Positions 34,744 through 43,251 of a stretch of DNA of 64,000 nt are shown piece after piece. The stretch comes from Tunturiibacter gelidiferens (GTDB lineage: Bacteria > Acidobacteriota > Terriglobia > Terriglobales > Acidobacteriaceae), in assembly GCF_013410115.1 (NCBI RefSeq), contig NZ_JACCCV010000001.1:2108001-2172000 (forward strand). Reading direction: 5' to 3'. Both the position numbers and the translations under genes were made by a program. The notes under the pieces were generated by a model. The model did no database searches and was not told where the DNA came from. It saw only the letters and a program-made list of their open reading frames with translations. The stretch's first letter is position 1, and each line of letters opens with the position of its first letter.

Positions 34744-35352
34744 ATGGCACGCACCTCGGCCACAATTGAACCATCATTACTCGACACCGTTTCGACTCAG
34801 GATCTCTACCGCGAACTGCTTCTCCGCATCGGAGAAGATCCCACGCGGGATGGCCTGCTACGTACCCCCGAGCGCATGGAAAAGTCCATGGCGTTTCTCA
34901 CGCGCGGCTATTCGATGAACGTCACCGACGTCCTCCACGAAGCCCTATTCGACGTCGATTACGACGAGATGGTCATCGTAAAAGATATCGAGTTCTTCTC
35001 GCAGTGTGAGCATCACCTTCTCCCCTTCTTCGGCAAAGCTCACATCGCTTACGTCCCAAACGGAAAAGTCATCGGATTGAGCAAGATTCCGCGCCTGGTC
35101 GATGTCTTCGCCCGAAGACTGCAGGTGCAGGAGAGGTTGACCCGCCAGATAGGCGAAGCCATCACAGATGCAATTCATCCGCAGGGCGTAGCCGTAATCC
35201 TCGAAGCGCAACATCTCTGCATGATGATGCGTGGAGTCGAAAAGCAGCACTCCTCAACCGTCACCTCGGCCATGCTCGGCGTCTTCAAAACGCAGCTCCA
35301 GACGCGTAACGAGTTCCTTTCGCTCGTCCGCCGGCAGGGAAACTCGTTCTAG
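34744..35352 (+). CDS. folE: GTP cyclohydrolase I (FolE)
   Basis: Converts GTP to 7,8-dihydroneopterin triphosphate, the substrate of the two PTPS proteins encoded just upstream. The 202-residue protein has the signature [20 protein letters not shown] (zinc Cys88, His91), [24 protein letters not shown] and a C-terminal [14 protein letters not shown] that supplies the third zinc ligand. Type I active-site residues are complete. The product could feed folate, queuosine or tetrahydropterin pathways. Confidence 0.95.
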   Translation: MARTSATIEPSLLDTVSTQDLYRELLLRIGEDPTRDGLLRTPERMEKSMAFLTRGYSMNVTDVLHEALFDVDYDEMVIVKDIEFFSQCEHHLLPFFGKAHIAYVPNGKVIGLSKIPRLVDVFARRLQVQERLTRQIGEAITDAIHPQGVAVILEAQHLCMMMRGVEKQHSSTVTSAMLGVFKTQLQTRNEFLSLVRRQGNSF

Positions 35353-35371
35353 CGGCTAAACTGGAGACTGC

Positions 35372-36244
35372 ATGAATGGTCTCCTTGTACTCGATAAGCC
35401 CACCGGCATTACCTCGCATGACGTCGTCGCCATCGTCCGTCGGGCCACTGGCGAAAAGTCTATCGGCCACCTCGGCACGCTGGATCCAATGGCCACCGGC
35501 GTCCTCCCCTTGCTCCTTGGAAAATACACACGCCTCGCGCAGTTCTTCGGGCAGGCAGACAAGCACTACACAGGCCACATCCGCTTCGGCTTCGCCACCG
35601 ACAGCTTCGACGCAGACGGAACGCCGGTGGCTGAGCCACTTCCGCTGCGCCAGACGCTCGAAGAGCTACAGGCACTGAGTCAAAAATTCCGCGGGGAGTT
35701 AGACCAGGTCCCCCCAATCTTCTCCGCGAAGAAGATCAACGGAGTCGCTGCCCATAAGCTGGCGCGAGCAGGCGCCGAGGTCGCGGTCAAACCGGCGCGC
35801 ATCACGATTCACAACTTCGAGCTAACCTCTCTCGAAGGCGACACCGCATCCTTCGTCATGTCAGTCTCCGCCGGCGGCTATGTGCGTTCTGTAGCGCACG
35901 AGCTGGGCCAATTAGCGAACTGCGGCGCGCATCTCTCCAGTCTGCGAAGAACCCGTGCCGGAGCATTCTCCCTCAAACACTCGATCACCATCGACCAGCT
36001 CAAGACAGCCTCGGTCGCCGAACTTGAGGGGATGCTGCCGCACCCGCGCACGCTGCTCCCCGAGATGCCGTCCGTTACCGTGGACGATCAGCTTGCCGGT
36101 CGATTGCGAAACGGAATGCAGGTCAATCTCCCCGATTTCTCGCAGGCACCTCTGGTTAAAGTATTCACTACTCCAACAGATTTATTGGCAATCACGCGCC
36201 GTATCGCCGGCACGTTGATGCAACCCATCGTCGTCCTCGGGTAG
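35372..36244 (+). CDS. truB: tRNA pseudouridine(55) synthase TruB
   Basis: Isomerises U55 in the T-arm of tRNAs. The 290-residue protein has MNGLLVLDKPTGITSHDVV, the catalytic motif GHLGTLDPMATGVLPLLLG (catalytic Asp39), KHYTGHIRFG, PIFSAKKINGVAAHKLAR and RSVAHELG. The C-terminal part resembles a PUA-like TruB tail. Starts 20 bases after folE on the same strand, with GGAG 8 bases upstream. Confidence 0.95.
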   Translation: MNGLLVLDKPTGITSHDVVAIVRRATGEKSIGHLGTLDPMATGVLPLLLGKYTRLAQFFGQADKHYTGHIRFGFATDSFDADGTPVAEPLPLRQTLEELQALSQKFRGELDQVPPIFSAKKINGVAAHKLARAGAEVAVKPARITIHNFELTSLEGDTASFVMSVSAGGYVRSVAHELGQLANCGAHLSSLRRTRAGAFSLKHSITIDQLKTASVAELEGMLPHPRTLLPEMPSVTVDDQLAGRLRNGMQVNLPDFSQAPLVKVFTTPTDLLAITRRIAGTLMQPIVVLG

Positions 36245-36246
36245 CT

Positions 36247-36981
36247 TTATTTTTTCAGCAGAGGCGTCACGAGAGGGAGCACATTCTTCGCGACGATCCG
36301 ATTCCCCGCGCTCGTTGCGTGGGTCCGATCAGCCTGCATCATGCCGTCCACGCCGAAGACGTCCTTCAAAAGAAAGGGAAGTATCGGCACATGATACTTC
36401 GCTGCAAGCGTGGCGTAGGTGTCATTGAACTGCTTGATGTAGTCAGGGCCGTAGTCGGGTGGCAGAGTAATTCCAGCGAGAACGACCTTTGTTCCACTTG
36501 CCTTCAGCGTGCCGACAATCTTGTCCAGGTTTGTGCGTGAATCTTCAATGCGAAGACCGCGTAACCCATCATTCCCGCCAAACTCAACCACCACCACCGC
36601 AGGATTTAAAGCAAGCACCCTGTCGAGCCGCTCGACGCCGTCCTTGGTCGTATTCCCGCTAATCCCCTCGTTCACGACGCGGTAGTTATATCCTTCCGCG
36701 TTCAGATCCGTCTGAAGATAGTCAGGATAGCTCTGCCCGAGGTCCGTTCCGTAGCCTGCAGTCAGGCTGTCCCCGAAGCAAACGATGACCGGCCGCCCAT
36801 CGTTCGCGGCTGCCGACGAGGGCCGGGAAGCAGGATCTGGAGCCGCGCTTTCGGCAACCGGCTGGCTCGAATCCGTCACCTCAGCCTGTTTCGCTGTCTT
36901 ATCACCGCGGCAGCCACTCAGCGAAAGCGCCACCAAGAGAGACAAGACCGTTAGAATAGCTACAGATTCTGTTCTCCGCAT
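36247..36981 (-). CDS. TesA-like SGNH/GDSL esterase lipoprotein
   Basis: A 244-residue SGNH hydrolase. The signal peptide ends in lipobox LSGC (C24), a low-complexity linker follows (25-62), and then the blocks VCFGDSLTAGYG (Ser72), NEGISGNTTKDG, VEFGGNDGLRG and DRTHATSAGN with the catalytic Asp-His. This is the arylesterase/TesA subgroup, acting on acyl esters or thioesters. ATG at 36981 is preferred over upstream in-frame codons, which overlap the divergent ABC gene. Lipidation would place it on the envelope. Confidence 0.88.
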   Translation of the reverse strand: MRRTESVAILTVLSLLVALSLSGCRGDKTAKQAEVTDSSQPVAESAAPDPASRPSSAAANDGRPVIVCFGDSLTAGYGTDLGQSYPDYLQTDLNAEGYNYRVVNEGISGNTTKDGVERLDRVLALNPAVVVVEFGGNDGLRGLRIEDSRTNLDKIVGTLKASGTKVVLAGITLPPDYGPDYIKQFNDTYATLAAKYHVPILPFLLKDVFGVDGMMQADRTHATSAGNRIVAKNVLPLVTPLLKK

Positions 36982-37028
36982 CTTTACAAAGTAACAAAAC
37001 CGTTGCCGAAGAAGGAGAGTCCCCGAAG

Positions 37029-37769
37029 TTGACATACCAAACTCCCATGATCGCTGTGAAAGACCTCCGCAAGTCGATCCGCAACGGCCCCCGAACCGTC
37101 GACATCCTCAAAGGACTGGACTTCACAGTTCCGAAAGGTCAGTTCGCCGCAATCATGGGCTCGAGCGGGAGCGGAAAATCCACTCTTCTCGGTCTGCTGG
37201 CAGGCCTCGACACTCCGAGCGCGGGCAGTGTTCGACTCAACGGCACCGAGATAAGCTATCTTCCGGAGGACAAGCTCGCCCAGGTCCGCGGAAAAACCAT
37301 CGGATTCGTCTTTCAGTCCTATCAACTGATCCCAACGCTGACCGCACTGGAAAATGTCCTCCTCCCTCATGAGCTCAACGCCGACACAAAAGAAAGTGGC
37401 CTTGAACGCGCACGCGATCTGCTCACCAGCGTTGGCCTCGGAGACCGCATGGACCACTACCCCGTTCAGCTCTCCGGCGGTGAGCAGCAGCGAGTAGCTC
37501 TCGCCCGAGCCTTCATCCTCCGCCCCCCCATCGTCCTGGCCGACGAGCCTACAGGAAATCTCGACACAACCAACGGCGCGCATGTGTTGGAGCTTCTGCT
37601 AAATCTAAATCGTACTGAAGGCACAACCCTCGTCCTGGTCACGCATGACCCCATGCTTGCGACCTACGCCAACCGCCGCATTACTCTGCGCGATGGGTTG
37701 ATCATCGCCGACGAGATCAACCCATCGCCGGCCGAGACCTCCCGCGAAGCCGCCTTGACCGAGGGCTGA
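37029..37769 (+). CDS. ABC transporter ATP-binding protein (YbbA-like)
   Basis: A 246-residue ATPase of the LolD/YbbA group: Walker A GSSGSGKST at 44-52, Q-loop VFQSYQLIPTLTALENVLLP, signature LSGGEQQR, Walker B VLADEPTGNLD. The start is TTG at 37029 following AGGAGAG; the ATG six codons on lacks a ribosome-binding site. Its stop overlaps the permease start by one base. It is divergent from the TesA-like esterase, the same gene neighbourhood as E. coli tesA-ybbA-ybbP. Confidence 0.92.
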   Translation: MTYQTPMIAVKDLRKSIRNGPRTVDILKGLDFTVPKGQFAAIMGSSGSGKSTLLGLLAGLDTPSAGSVRLNGTEISYLPEDKLAQVRGKTIGFVFQSYQLIPTLTALENVLLPHELNADTKESGLERARDLLTSVGLGDRMDHYPVQLSGGEQQRVALARAFILRPPIVLADEPTGNLDTTNGAHVLELLLNLNRTEGTTLVLVTHDPMLATYANRRITLRDGLIIADEINPSPAETSREAALTEG

Positions 37770-40351
37770 TGGCGACTCTCTCCTATCGTTCCGCCGCGAA
37801 GATCGCCGCCCGCGAGATGCACTCGTCCCGCGGAAAGTTTTTCTTCGTCATTCTCTCCGTCGCCATCGGCGTCGCTGCGCTAACTGGAGTACGCGGCTTC
37901 TCTTCGTCCTTTCGAAGCACTCTGCTCAATCGAGCCCGCAGCATCATGGCGGCTGACCTCTCCGCCAGGATGTTTCAGCAGCCGACCCCGGACCAGCAAA
38001 AAGCCCTCGACGAGATCGCAGCAACCGGCGTCGAGATAACTCCCGTCACAGAGCTGCTCTCGATGGCGTCATCCGCGAAGACACTCGATCCTCTACTCGT
38101 ATCTCTCAAGTCGGTCGATCCCACAAAGTATCCCTTCTACGGACAAGTCGAACTCAGCCCGTCCGCTCAACTGAAGACCGTACTCAATGCGAACACGGTC
38201 GCAGTTGCTGACGACCTCCTCGTGCGCTTGAATGTCAAAATAGGAGATCAGCTGAAGATCGGGACACAGCTCTTTCGCATCGGGTCGGTTGTCGTCAATG
38301 AGCCGGATCGTCTCTCGGGCAACTTCGCAGCTGGGCCACGTGTACTCATCTCGCGGGAGGGCCTGGACGCAAGCGGCCTCCTCGCGCCCGGAAGCCACGC
38401 CGGACAACGCTATCTCTTCAAAGTTCCTCCGCCCAGTAACGGCGCACCTATCTCCGACAAAGCAGTGGCAGACCTGAAAGCCCGCCTGGAAAAGCTCCTT
38501 CCAGAGGCACAAATTATCGACTACCGCGAGACCAACCCAGCACTCACGCAAGGTCTCGATCGTGCCACCAGTTTACTGTCGCTGATGAGTCTCGTGGCCC
38601 TGGTCCTTGGCGCCATCGGTGTCGCCATGGCGATGCGAGCTCACCTCCAGCAACGGCTCGACACCATCGCAATCATGAAGTCCCTGGGCGCACGCTCAGG
38701 CCAGATCATCAAAATCTATCTTCTGCAGACGCTCCTGCTAGGCCTGGCCGGAGGTCTCCTGGGCGTTGCGCTTGGCGTCGCAGTGCAGCTCAGCTTTCCC
38801 CACCTTCTGGCGCGGCTCATCCACGTCGACACCGAGCTTCACGTCCAGCTTCGCACCGTCATCACTGGACTCGCAGCCGGCCTGCTCACGACCCTTCTCT
38901 TCACCCTGCCTCCGTTGCTCGACATCCGCGGAGTCCGTCCCATCTTGATTCTGCGCCGGGCAGTGGAAGATAACGACGACCCATTCGTGACCGCAGCCTG
39001 GCGCAAGATCACCAAAAATCTCGCGCAGGTCGCAGCCGCGGTGCTCATTCTCGCAGGACTTGCTGCCATCGCCACGACACTAAGCGATTCGCTTGTCGTG
39101 GGCGAGGTATTTTCGATTGGCCTGGTAGCCGTTCTTGGAGTTCTATTAGTCGCCTCCGTAGCCGTACTGGCCGGACTCCGCTTCTTCCTCTCCAAAACTC
39201 GTCTCCATCTGCCGTCCTCGCTTCGTCACGGACTCGCAAACCTCTATCGTCCGGGCAATCCCTCTGCAGCGTTATTGGCCGCACTCGGGTTAGGCGTGAT
39301 GCAGATCATGACGGTCTACCTCGTTCAACAGGCCGTAGTCTCGGAGCTCCACGTTTCCGCCGCGCCGAACCTTCCCAACGTCTTCCTGATCGATATCACC
39401 AACGAAGAGATCGGCGGGATTCGTACGCTGCTAAAGTCACAGCCCAGCGTCACCGCACCACCGGAGCTCCTTCCCGTCGTCTCATCCCGCATCGTCGACA
39501 TCGATGGCGTCCCCGCAAACGAAGCGAAGCTGAAGAACTTTCCCAAACGAATGTTGCGATCGATAAACCTTACCTGGTCCGCCGCCTCGCCCCCCGGAAC
39601 GAAAACGGTGGAAGGGAACTGGTGGCCAACAGACGAAAAGCGTCCTGTAGTCGCCGTCGAAAAACGTCAGGCGGACAGGCTAGGCGTTCATGTCGGCTCG
39701 CACATCACCTTCGCCGCGCAAGACACTCAGTTCGTCGCCACGGTCGTCGTTCTCACTAAGTCCGACGGCCAGCACGCTTACTCGCGAGCGGAGTTTATTC
39801 TGCCGCAACCTGCCCTCGCAGGTCTGCCGGTCGTCTGGTACGGTGGCGTCCATGCCGATCCAGATCACGTTGGCGAACTGCAGCGCGCACTCTACAACTC
39901 CTACCCCACCGTCACCGTGATCAACGTCGCGCAGGCGCTCGAAACCGTACGAGCCGTAGTCCTCCAGATCACCTATGTGATCCAGTTTCTCGCAGCGTTC
40001 TCCATCTTCGCCGGCATCATCATTCTCGCCAGCTCGATCGCCGGAACCCGCTATCGCCGCATCCGCGAGGTCGTCGTCCTCAAGACTCTGGGGGCCACTC
40101 GAGCGCGTATCGCCTCCGTATTCTCCATCGAATTCGCCGTCCTGGGGCTCGTTGCTGGCATGGTCGGCATACTTTTCGCGAACATCATTGCGCGAGTGCT
40201 GCTAACCAGGCTCACCGTAACGTACCACTTCCAATGGTTGTGGACACTCGCCGCACTGCTCGGAACAGCCGCCTTGACGGTCGTAACCGGCTGGGTGGCA
40301 AGTCACCGCATCCTGGGCAGAAAGCCGCTGGAAGTCCTCCGCGAAGAGTGA
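37769..40351 (+). CDS. Duplicated FtsX-like ABC permease (YbbP-like)
   Basis: An 860-residue permease with a first helix (FFFVILSVAIGVAALTGVRG), a large periplasmic domain, one FtsX bundle near 265-390 (DTIAIMKSLGARSGQIIKIY) and, after a further periplasmic region (490-700), a second bundle near 720-855 (REVVVLKTLGATRARIASVF). The double-FtsX layout and length match YbbP, thought to help extract or move hydrophobic molecules from the inner membrane. Partnered with the ATPase just upstream; the cargo is unknown. Confidence 0.92.
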   Translation: MATLSYRSAAKIAAREMHSSRGKFFFVILSVAIGVAALTGVRGFSSSFRSTLLNRARSIMAADLSARMFQQPTPDQQKALDEIAATGVEITPVTELLSMASSAKTLDPLLVSLKSVDPTKYPFYGQVELSPSAQLKTVLNANTVAVADDLLVRLNVKIGDQLKIGTQLFRIGSVVVNEPDRLSGNFAAGPRVLISREGLDASGLLAPGSHAGQRYLFKVPPPSNGAPISDKAVADLKARLEKLLPEAQIIDYRETNPALTQGLDRATSLLSLMSLVALVLGAIGVAMAMRAHLQQRLDTIAIMKSLGARSGQIIKIYLLQTLLLGLAGGLLGVALGVAVQLSFPHLLARLIHVDTELHVQLRTVITGLAAGLLTTLLFTLPPLLDIRGVRPILILRRAVEDNDDPFVTAAWRKITKNLAQVAAAVLILAGLAAIATTLSDSLVVGEVFSIGLVAVLGVLLVASVAVLAGLRFFLSKTRLHLPSSLRHGLANLYRPGNPSAALLAALGLGVMQIMTVYLVQQAVVSELHVSAAPNLPNVFLIDITNEEIGGIRTLLKSQPSVTAPPELLPVVSSRIVDIDGVPANEAKLKNFPKRMLRSINLTWSAASPPGTKTVEGNWWPTDEKRPVVAVEKRQADRLGVHVGSHITFAAQDTQFVATVVVLTKSDGQHAYSRAEFILPQPALAGLPVVWYGGVHADPDHVGELQRALYNSYPTVTVINVAQALETVRAVVLQITYVIQFLAAFSIFAGIIILASSIAGTRYRRIREVVVLKTLGATRARIASVFSIEFAVLGLVAGMVGILFANIIARVLLTRLTVTYHFQWLWTLAALLGTAALTVVTGWVASHRILGRKPLEVLREE

Positions 40352-40363
40352 CGAAAAAGCCTT

Positions 40364-40373
40364 ACGTGCACGT
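40364..40373. promoter_or_regulatory. Palindrome upstream of galK
   Basis: ACGTGCACGT at 40364-40373 is a perfect 10-bp palindrome, followed at 40374-40385 by TCACGATTGTGA-type symmetry. It lies in the 74-base gap between the YbbP-like gene and galK, a plausible operator for a sugar-responsive repressor, though the match is generic. Confidence 0.3.
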
Positions 40374-40425
40374 TCACGATTGTGAGATGATCTTGTCAAT
40401 AACTTTAGGGATGCAGGTACTGTGA

Positions 40426-41601
40426 ATGAAGACGTACAACGAAGATGCGCTGCGTCTTCATCATCAGCGATTCGGTCACGAGGGCAAGCTCTTCGCTGCT
40501 CCTGCGCGAGTCAATCTGATCGGCGAGCACACCGACTACACCGGCGGCCTGGTCATGCCCATGGCGATAAACTTTCGAACCGCCGCCGTCCTCAGTAAGA
40601 GAGACGACCAGCGCGCCGTCTTCTACTCGGCAAACTACGAGGAAGAAGCCTCCTTCGAAGTTGCCTCGCTGGAGCGCGCGCCGAAAGGGCATTGGTCCGA
40701 CTATCCCGCTGGCGTTCTGTGGTCTCTCCAACAGCAAGCCATCAGGGTAAGTGGCTTCAATATGACCCTCGCAGGAGACGTTCCTCTGGGAGCTGGACTA
40801 AGCTCCTCTGCCTCCGTCGAAGTGGCGACGGCATTGGCACTCCTGGCCCACGCAGGAGCGGCCCTGCCCCTCGAAAAACTCGCGAACCTCTGCCGTCGCG
40901 CCGAAAACGAGTACGTCGGCGCAAAGAGCGGCATCATGGATCAGTTCGTCGTGGCAGGCGCCGTAACGCATCGCGCGATGCTGCTCGACTGCCGCTCTCT
41001 CACCTTTGAGCTTCTCCCCTTGCCGGACCAGGTGCGTGTGGTCATCTGCAACTCGATGGTGAAACATGCTGTGGCAACCGGCGAATATGGAGACCGTCGT
41101 GATGAGGTCGAGTCTGGTCAGTCGGTCCTGCAGCGCGAGCGGCCGGGTGTGCAGCTGCTGCGGGACGCAACGCTCGAAGATCTTGAAGCCTGCAAAACTA
41201 AGATGTCCGCGGCCAGCTTCGCGCGATGCCGGCACATCATCACAGAAAATCAACGGGTATTGGATGCTCGGGAGGCGCTGCTGCGCGACGATATGAAGCG
41301 GTTCGGAAGCATCATGGTTGAGGCTCACAAGAGTATGCGCGATGATTTTGCCGCAAGCTGTAAAGAGGTCGATACGTTGGTTGAGATCGCCACGCAGCAG
41401 CCAGAGTGCTTCGGGGCTCGTATCACAGGGGGCGGATTTGGAGGATGCACCGTGAATGTCGTCCGGACCGAGGCCGCGGAGCAATTCGTTACCACTTTGA
41501 AGAAACAGTACGCAGCAAAGACCGGAATCGAAGCACAGTGTTTTGTGAGTGCTCCCTCCGATGGAGCGCTCGCCATGGCTGCAAACGGCGGTGTCCTGTG
41601 A
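40426..41601 (+). CDS. galK: Galactokinase
   Basis: Phosphorylates galactose at C1 (Leloir pathway). The 391-residue GHMP kinase shows the galactokinase signature RVNLIGEHTDYTGGLVMPMA near 27-46, the ATP-binding GDVPLGAGLSSSASVEVATA and the third motif ARITGGGFGGCTVNVV. The length matches bacterial GalK. The stop overlaps the GTG start of galT by 3 bases. No galE, galM or galactose transporter is present in the window. Confidence 0.95.
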   Translation: MKTYNEDALRLHHQRFGHEGKLFAAPARVNLIGEHTDYTGGLVMPMAINFRTAAVLSKRDDQRAVFYSANYEEEASFEVASLERAPKGHWSDYPAGVLWSLQQQAIRVSGFNMTLAGDVPLGAGLSSSASVEVATALALLAHAGAALPLEKLANLCRRAENEYVGAKSGIMDQFVVAGAVTHRAMLLDCRSLTFELLPLPDQVRVVICNSMVKHAVATGEYGDRRDEVESGQSVLQRERPGVQLLRDATLEDLEACKTKMSAASFARCRHIITENQRVLDAREALLRDDMKRFGSIMVEAHKSMRDDFAASCKEVDTLVEIATQQPECFGARITGGGFGGCTVNVVRTEAAEQFVTTLKKQYAAKTGIEAQCFVSAPSDGALAMAANGGVL

Positions 41602-42662
41602 TTTCGTTAGCGCAGCAGAACCCTCACCGTCGGTTCAATCCCCTCAAGCGCGAGTGGGTGCTGGTATCTCCGCACCGCACACAACGCCCCTGGCAAGGTC
41701 AAACAGAGGCGAAGACCGCTGAGGTCGCACTGACCTACGATCCAACCTGCTATCTCTGTCCGGGAAACGTGCGCGCCGGCGGAGTGCGAACCGACAAGTA
41801 CACCACCACCTATGTCTTCGAAAACGACTTCGCCGCATTGAAGCCGGACGCTCCGCAATTCTCCAGCGATGAAGGCGGCAAAGGCCTGCTCCTTGCAGAA
41901 GGAGAGAGCGGCGTATGCCGCGTCATCTGTTTTTCTCCGCGTCACGACCTCACGCTGGCGAAGATGTCCGTACCCGAAATTTGCTCTGTCGTCGATGTTT
42001 GGAGCGAGCAGTACGCAGAGCTGGGCGCACGCGATGACATCCGTTATGTGCAGATCTTTGAAAATCGTGGAGCGATGATGGGAGCCAGCAATCCCCACCC
42101 GCATGGGCAGCTCTGGGCGAGCCGCTCTGTCCCGGACGAAGTAGTCTCAGAGCTCGCAGGCCAACGCGAGTACCTCGCAAAGAATCAGGCAGTTCTGTTG
42201 TGCGAGTACCAGAAGCTCGAGGAGTCGCTGGGCGAACGCGTCGTGGCGAAGAATGAGAGCTTCCTTGCCGTCGTACCGTTCTGGGCCGTTTGGCCCTTCG
42301 AAGTGATGATCCTTCCGCGCCGACACGTCACCACTCTGCAGGAATTCACGGAGACGGAACGGTCAGACTTTGCAGCCATTCTGCATTCCGTCACCACGAC
42401 GTACGATCAGGTGTTCGATACTCCGTTCCCATACTCCATGGGCCTGCATCCCGCTCCATGCGACGGGGAGCAACATCCTGAGTGGCAGTTTCACGTTCAC
42501 TTCTACCCACCGCTGCTGCGTTCGGCCACCGTACGAAAGTTCATGGTTGGCTACGAACTGCTAGGTTCTCCGCAAAGGGACCTCACACCCGAATCCGCTG
42601 CCACAACCCTTCGTGAGGCGCATCTGCGAACTCTTCCGCTCAGTGGAACCAATGAAAAGTAA
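41598..42662 (+). CDS. galT: Galactose-1-phosphate uridylyltransferase
   Basis: Exchanges UMP between UDP-glucose and galactose-1-phosphate. GTG at 41598 overlaps the galK stop (GTGA) and gives the usual length, 354 residues. RRFNPLKREWVLVSPHRTQRPWQGQ is the standard opening, CYLCPG the zinc motif, NPHPHGQLWA holds the active-site histidine, and EWQFHVHFYPPLLRS the second zinc/His region. Its 3' end overlaps the converging beta-barrel gene by 23 bases. Confidence 0.95.
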   Translation: MISLAQQNPHRRFNPLKREWVLVSPHRTQRPWQGQTEAKTAEVALTYDPTCYLCPGNVRAGGVRTDKYTTTYVFENDFAALKPDAPQFSSDEGGKGLLLAEGESGVCRVICFSPRHDLTLAKMSVPEICSVVDVWSEQYAELGARDDIRYVQIFENRGAMMGASNPHPHGQLWASRSVPDEVVSELAGQREYLAKNQAVLLCEYQKLEESLGERVVAKNESFLAVVPFWAVWPFEVMILPRRHVTTLQEFTETERSDFAAILHSVTTTYDQVFDTPFPYSMGLHPAPCDGEQHPEWQFHVHFYPPLLRSATVRKFMVGYELLGSPQRDLTPESAATTLREAHLRTLPLSGTNEK

Positions 42663-43227
42663 CTCCTGCGCCCAATAGAATATTGTTCTGGCGATTGTCT
42701 GCGGAGTTATCGAAACTGGTCATGTAGTAGTCGGCCTGTATAAGGCGGACAGAAATTCCGAGGGTCAAAGGGAGGTCGATTCCGCCGCCGAGACGACCAG
42801 CAAAAGCAGAGGTGCCATCCGCCACGCCAGCCATCCCACCGCCTGCGTGTGCTCCTCCGACCAGCACCTGTGCGAATGGTTCAAGCGCGCGATCACCATG
42901 ATTCCAGAATCGTGGAAGGCGATAGCGAGCGCCGCCGAGATAGGAAGTCAGGGTAAGCGATCTGCTGGAGGAGAGCGCATTGCTGGTGTGGTCGACACTA
43001 AACTCTGCGACTGCGGCCAATCGAGTGCCAAGGTTCCAGGAGGCGGAGATGCCACCGCCATTCAGCGGAAAGCAGCCGCATCCTCCATTCGGAGGCGCGT
43101 TTGTGTGCACCCAGTGGTACGTCAAAGCAGCATCTCCGCTATGCGACGATCCCCCAGAGATCGCCTGGGCAAAAGCCGTACCCGCCGTTCCGATGATCCA
43201 AAAGCAGACTAGTAAAAACGATCGCAT
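42640..43227 (-). CDS. Outer-membrane beta-barrel protein
   Basis: A 195-residue protein with a signal peptide (about 1-21, ending GTAFAQ) and alternating strands such as LTSYLGGARYRLPRFWNHG, FAQVLVGGAHAGGG and a C-terminal GAGVTFHWFH, the layout of small OmpA/OmpX-type barrels. ATG at 43227 has GAGGAG 8 bases upstream. It lies 25 bases after the Ig/lectin lipoprotein gene and is probably cotranscribed. No peptidoglycan-binding domain is present. Confidence 0.8.
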   Translation of the reverse strand: MRSFLLVCFWIIGTAGTAFAQAISGGSSHSGDAALTYHWVHTNAPPNGGCGCFPLNGGGISASWNLGTRLAAVAEFSVDHTSNALSSSRSLTLTSYLGGARYRLPRFWNHGDRALEPFAQVLVGGAHAGGGMAGVADGTSAFAGRLGGGIDLPLTLGISVRLIQADYYMTSFDNSADNRQNNILLGAGVTFHWFH

Positions 43228-43251
43228 CTCTGGTTTCTCCTCGTCCACACG

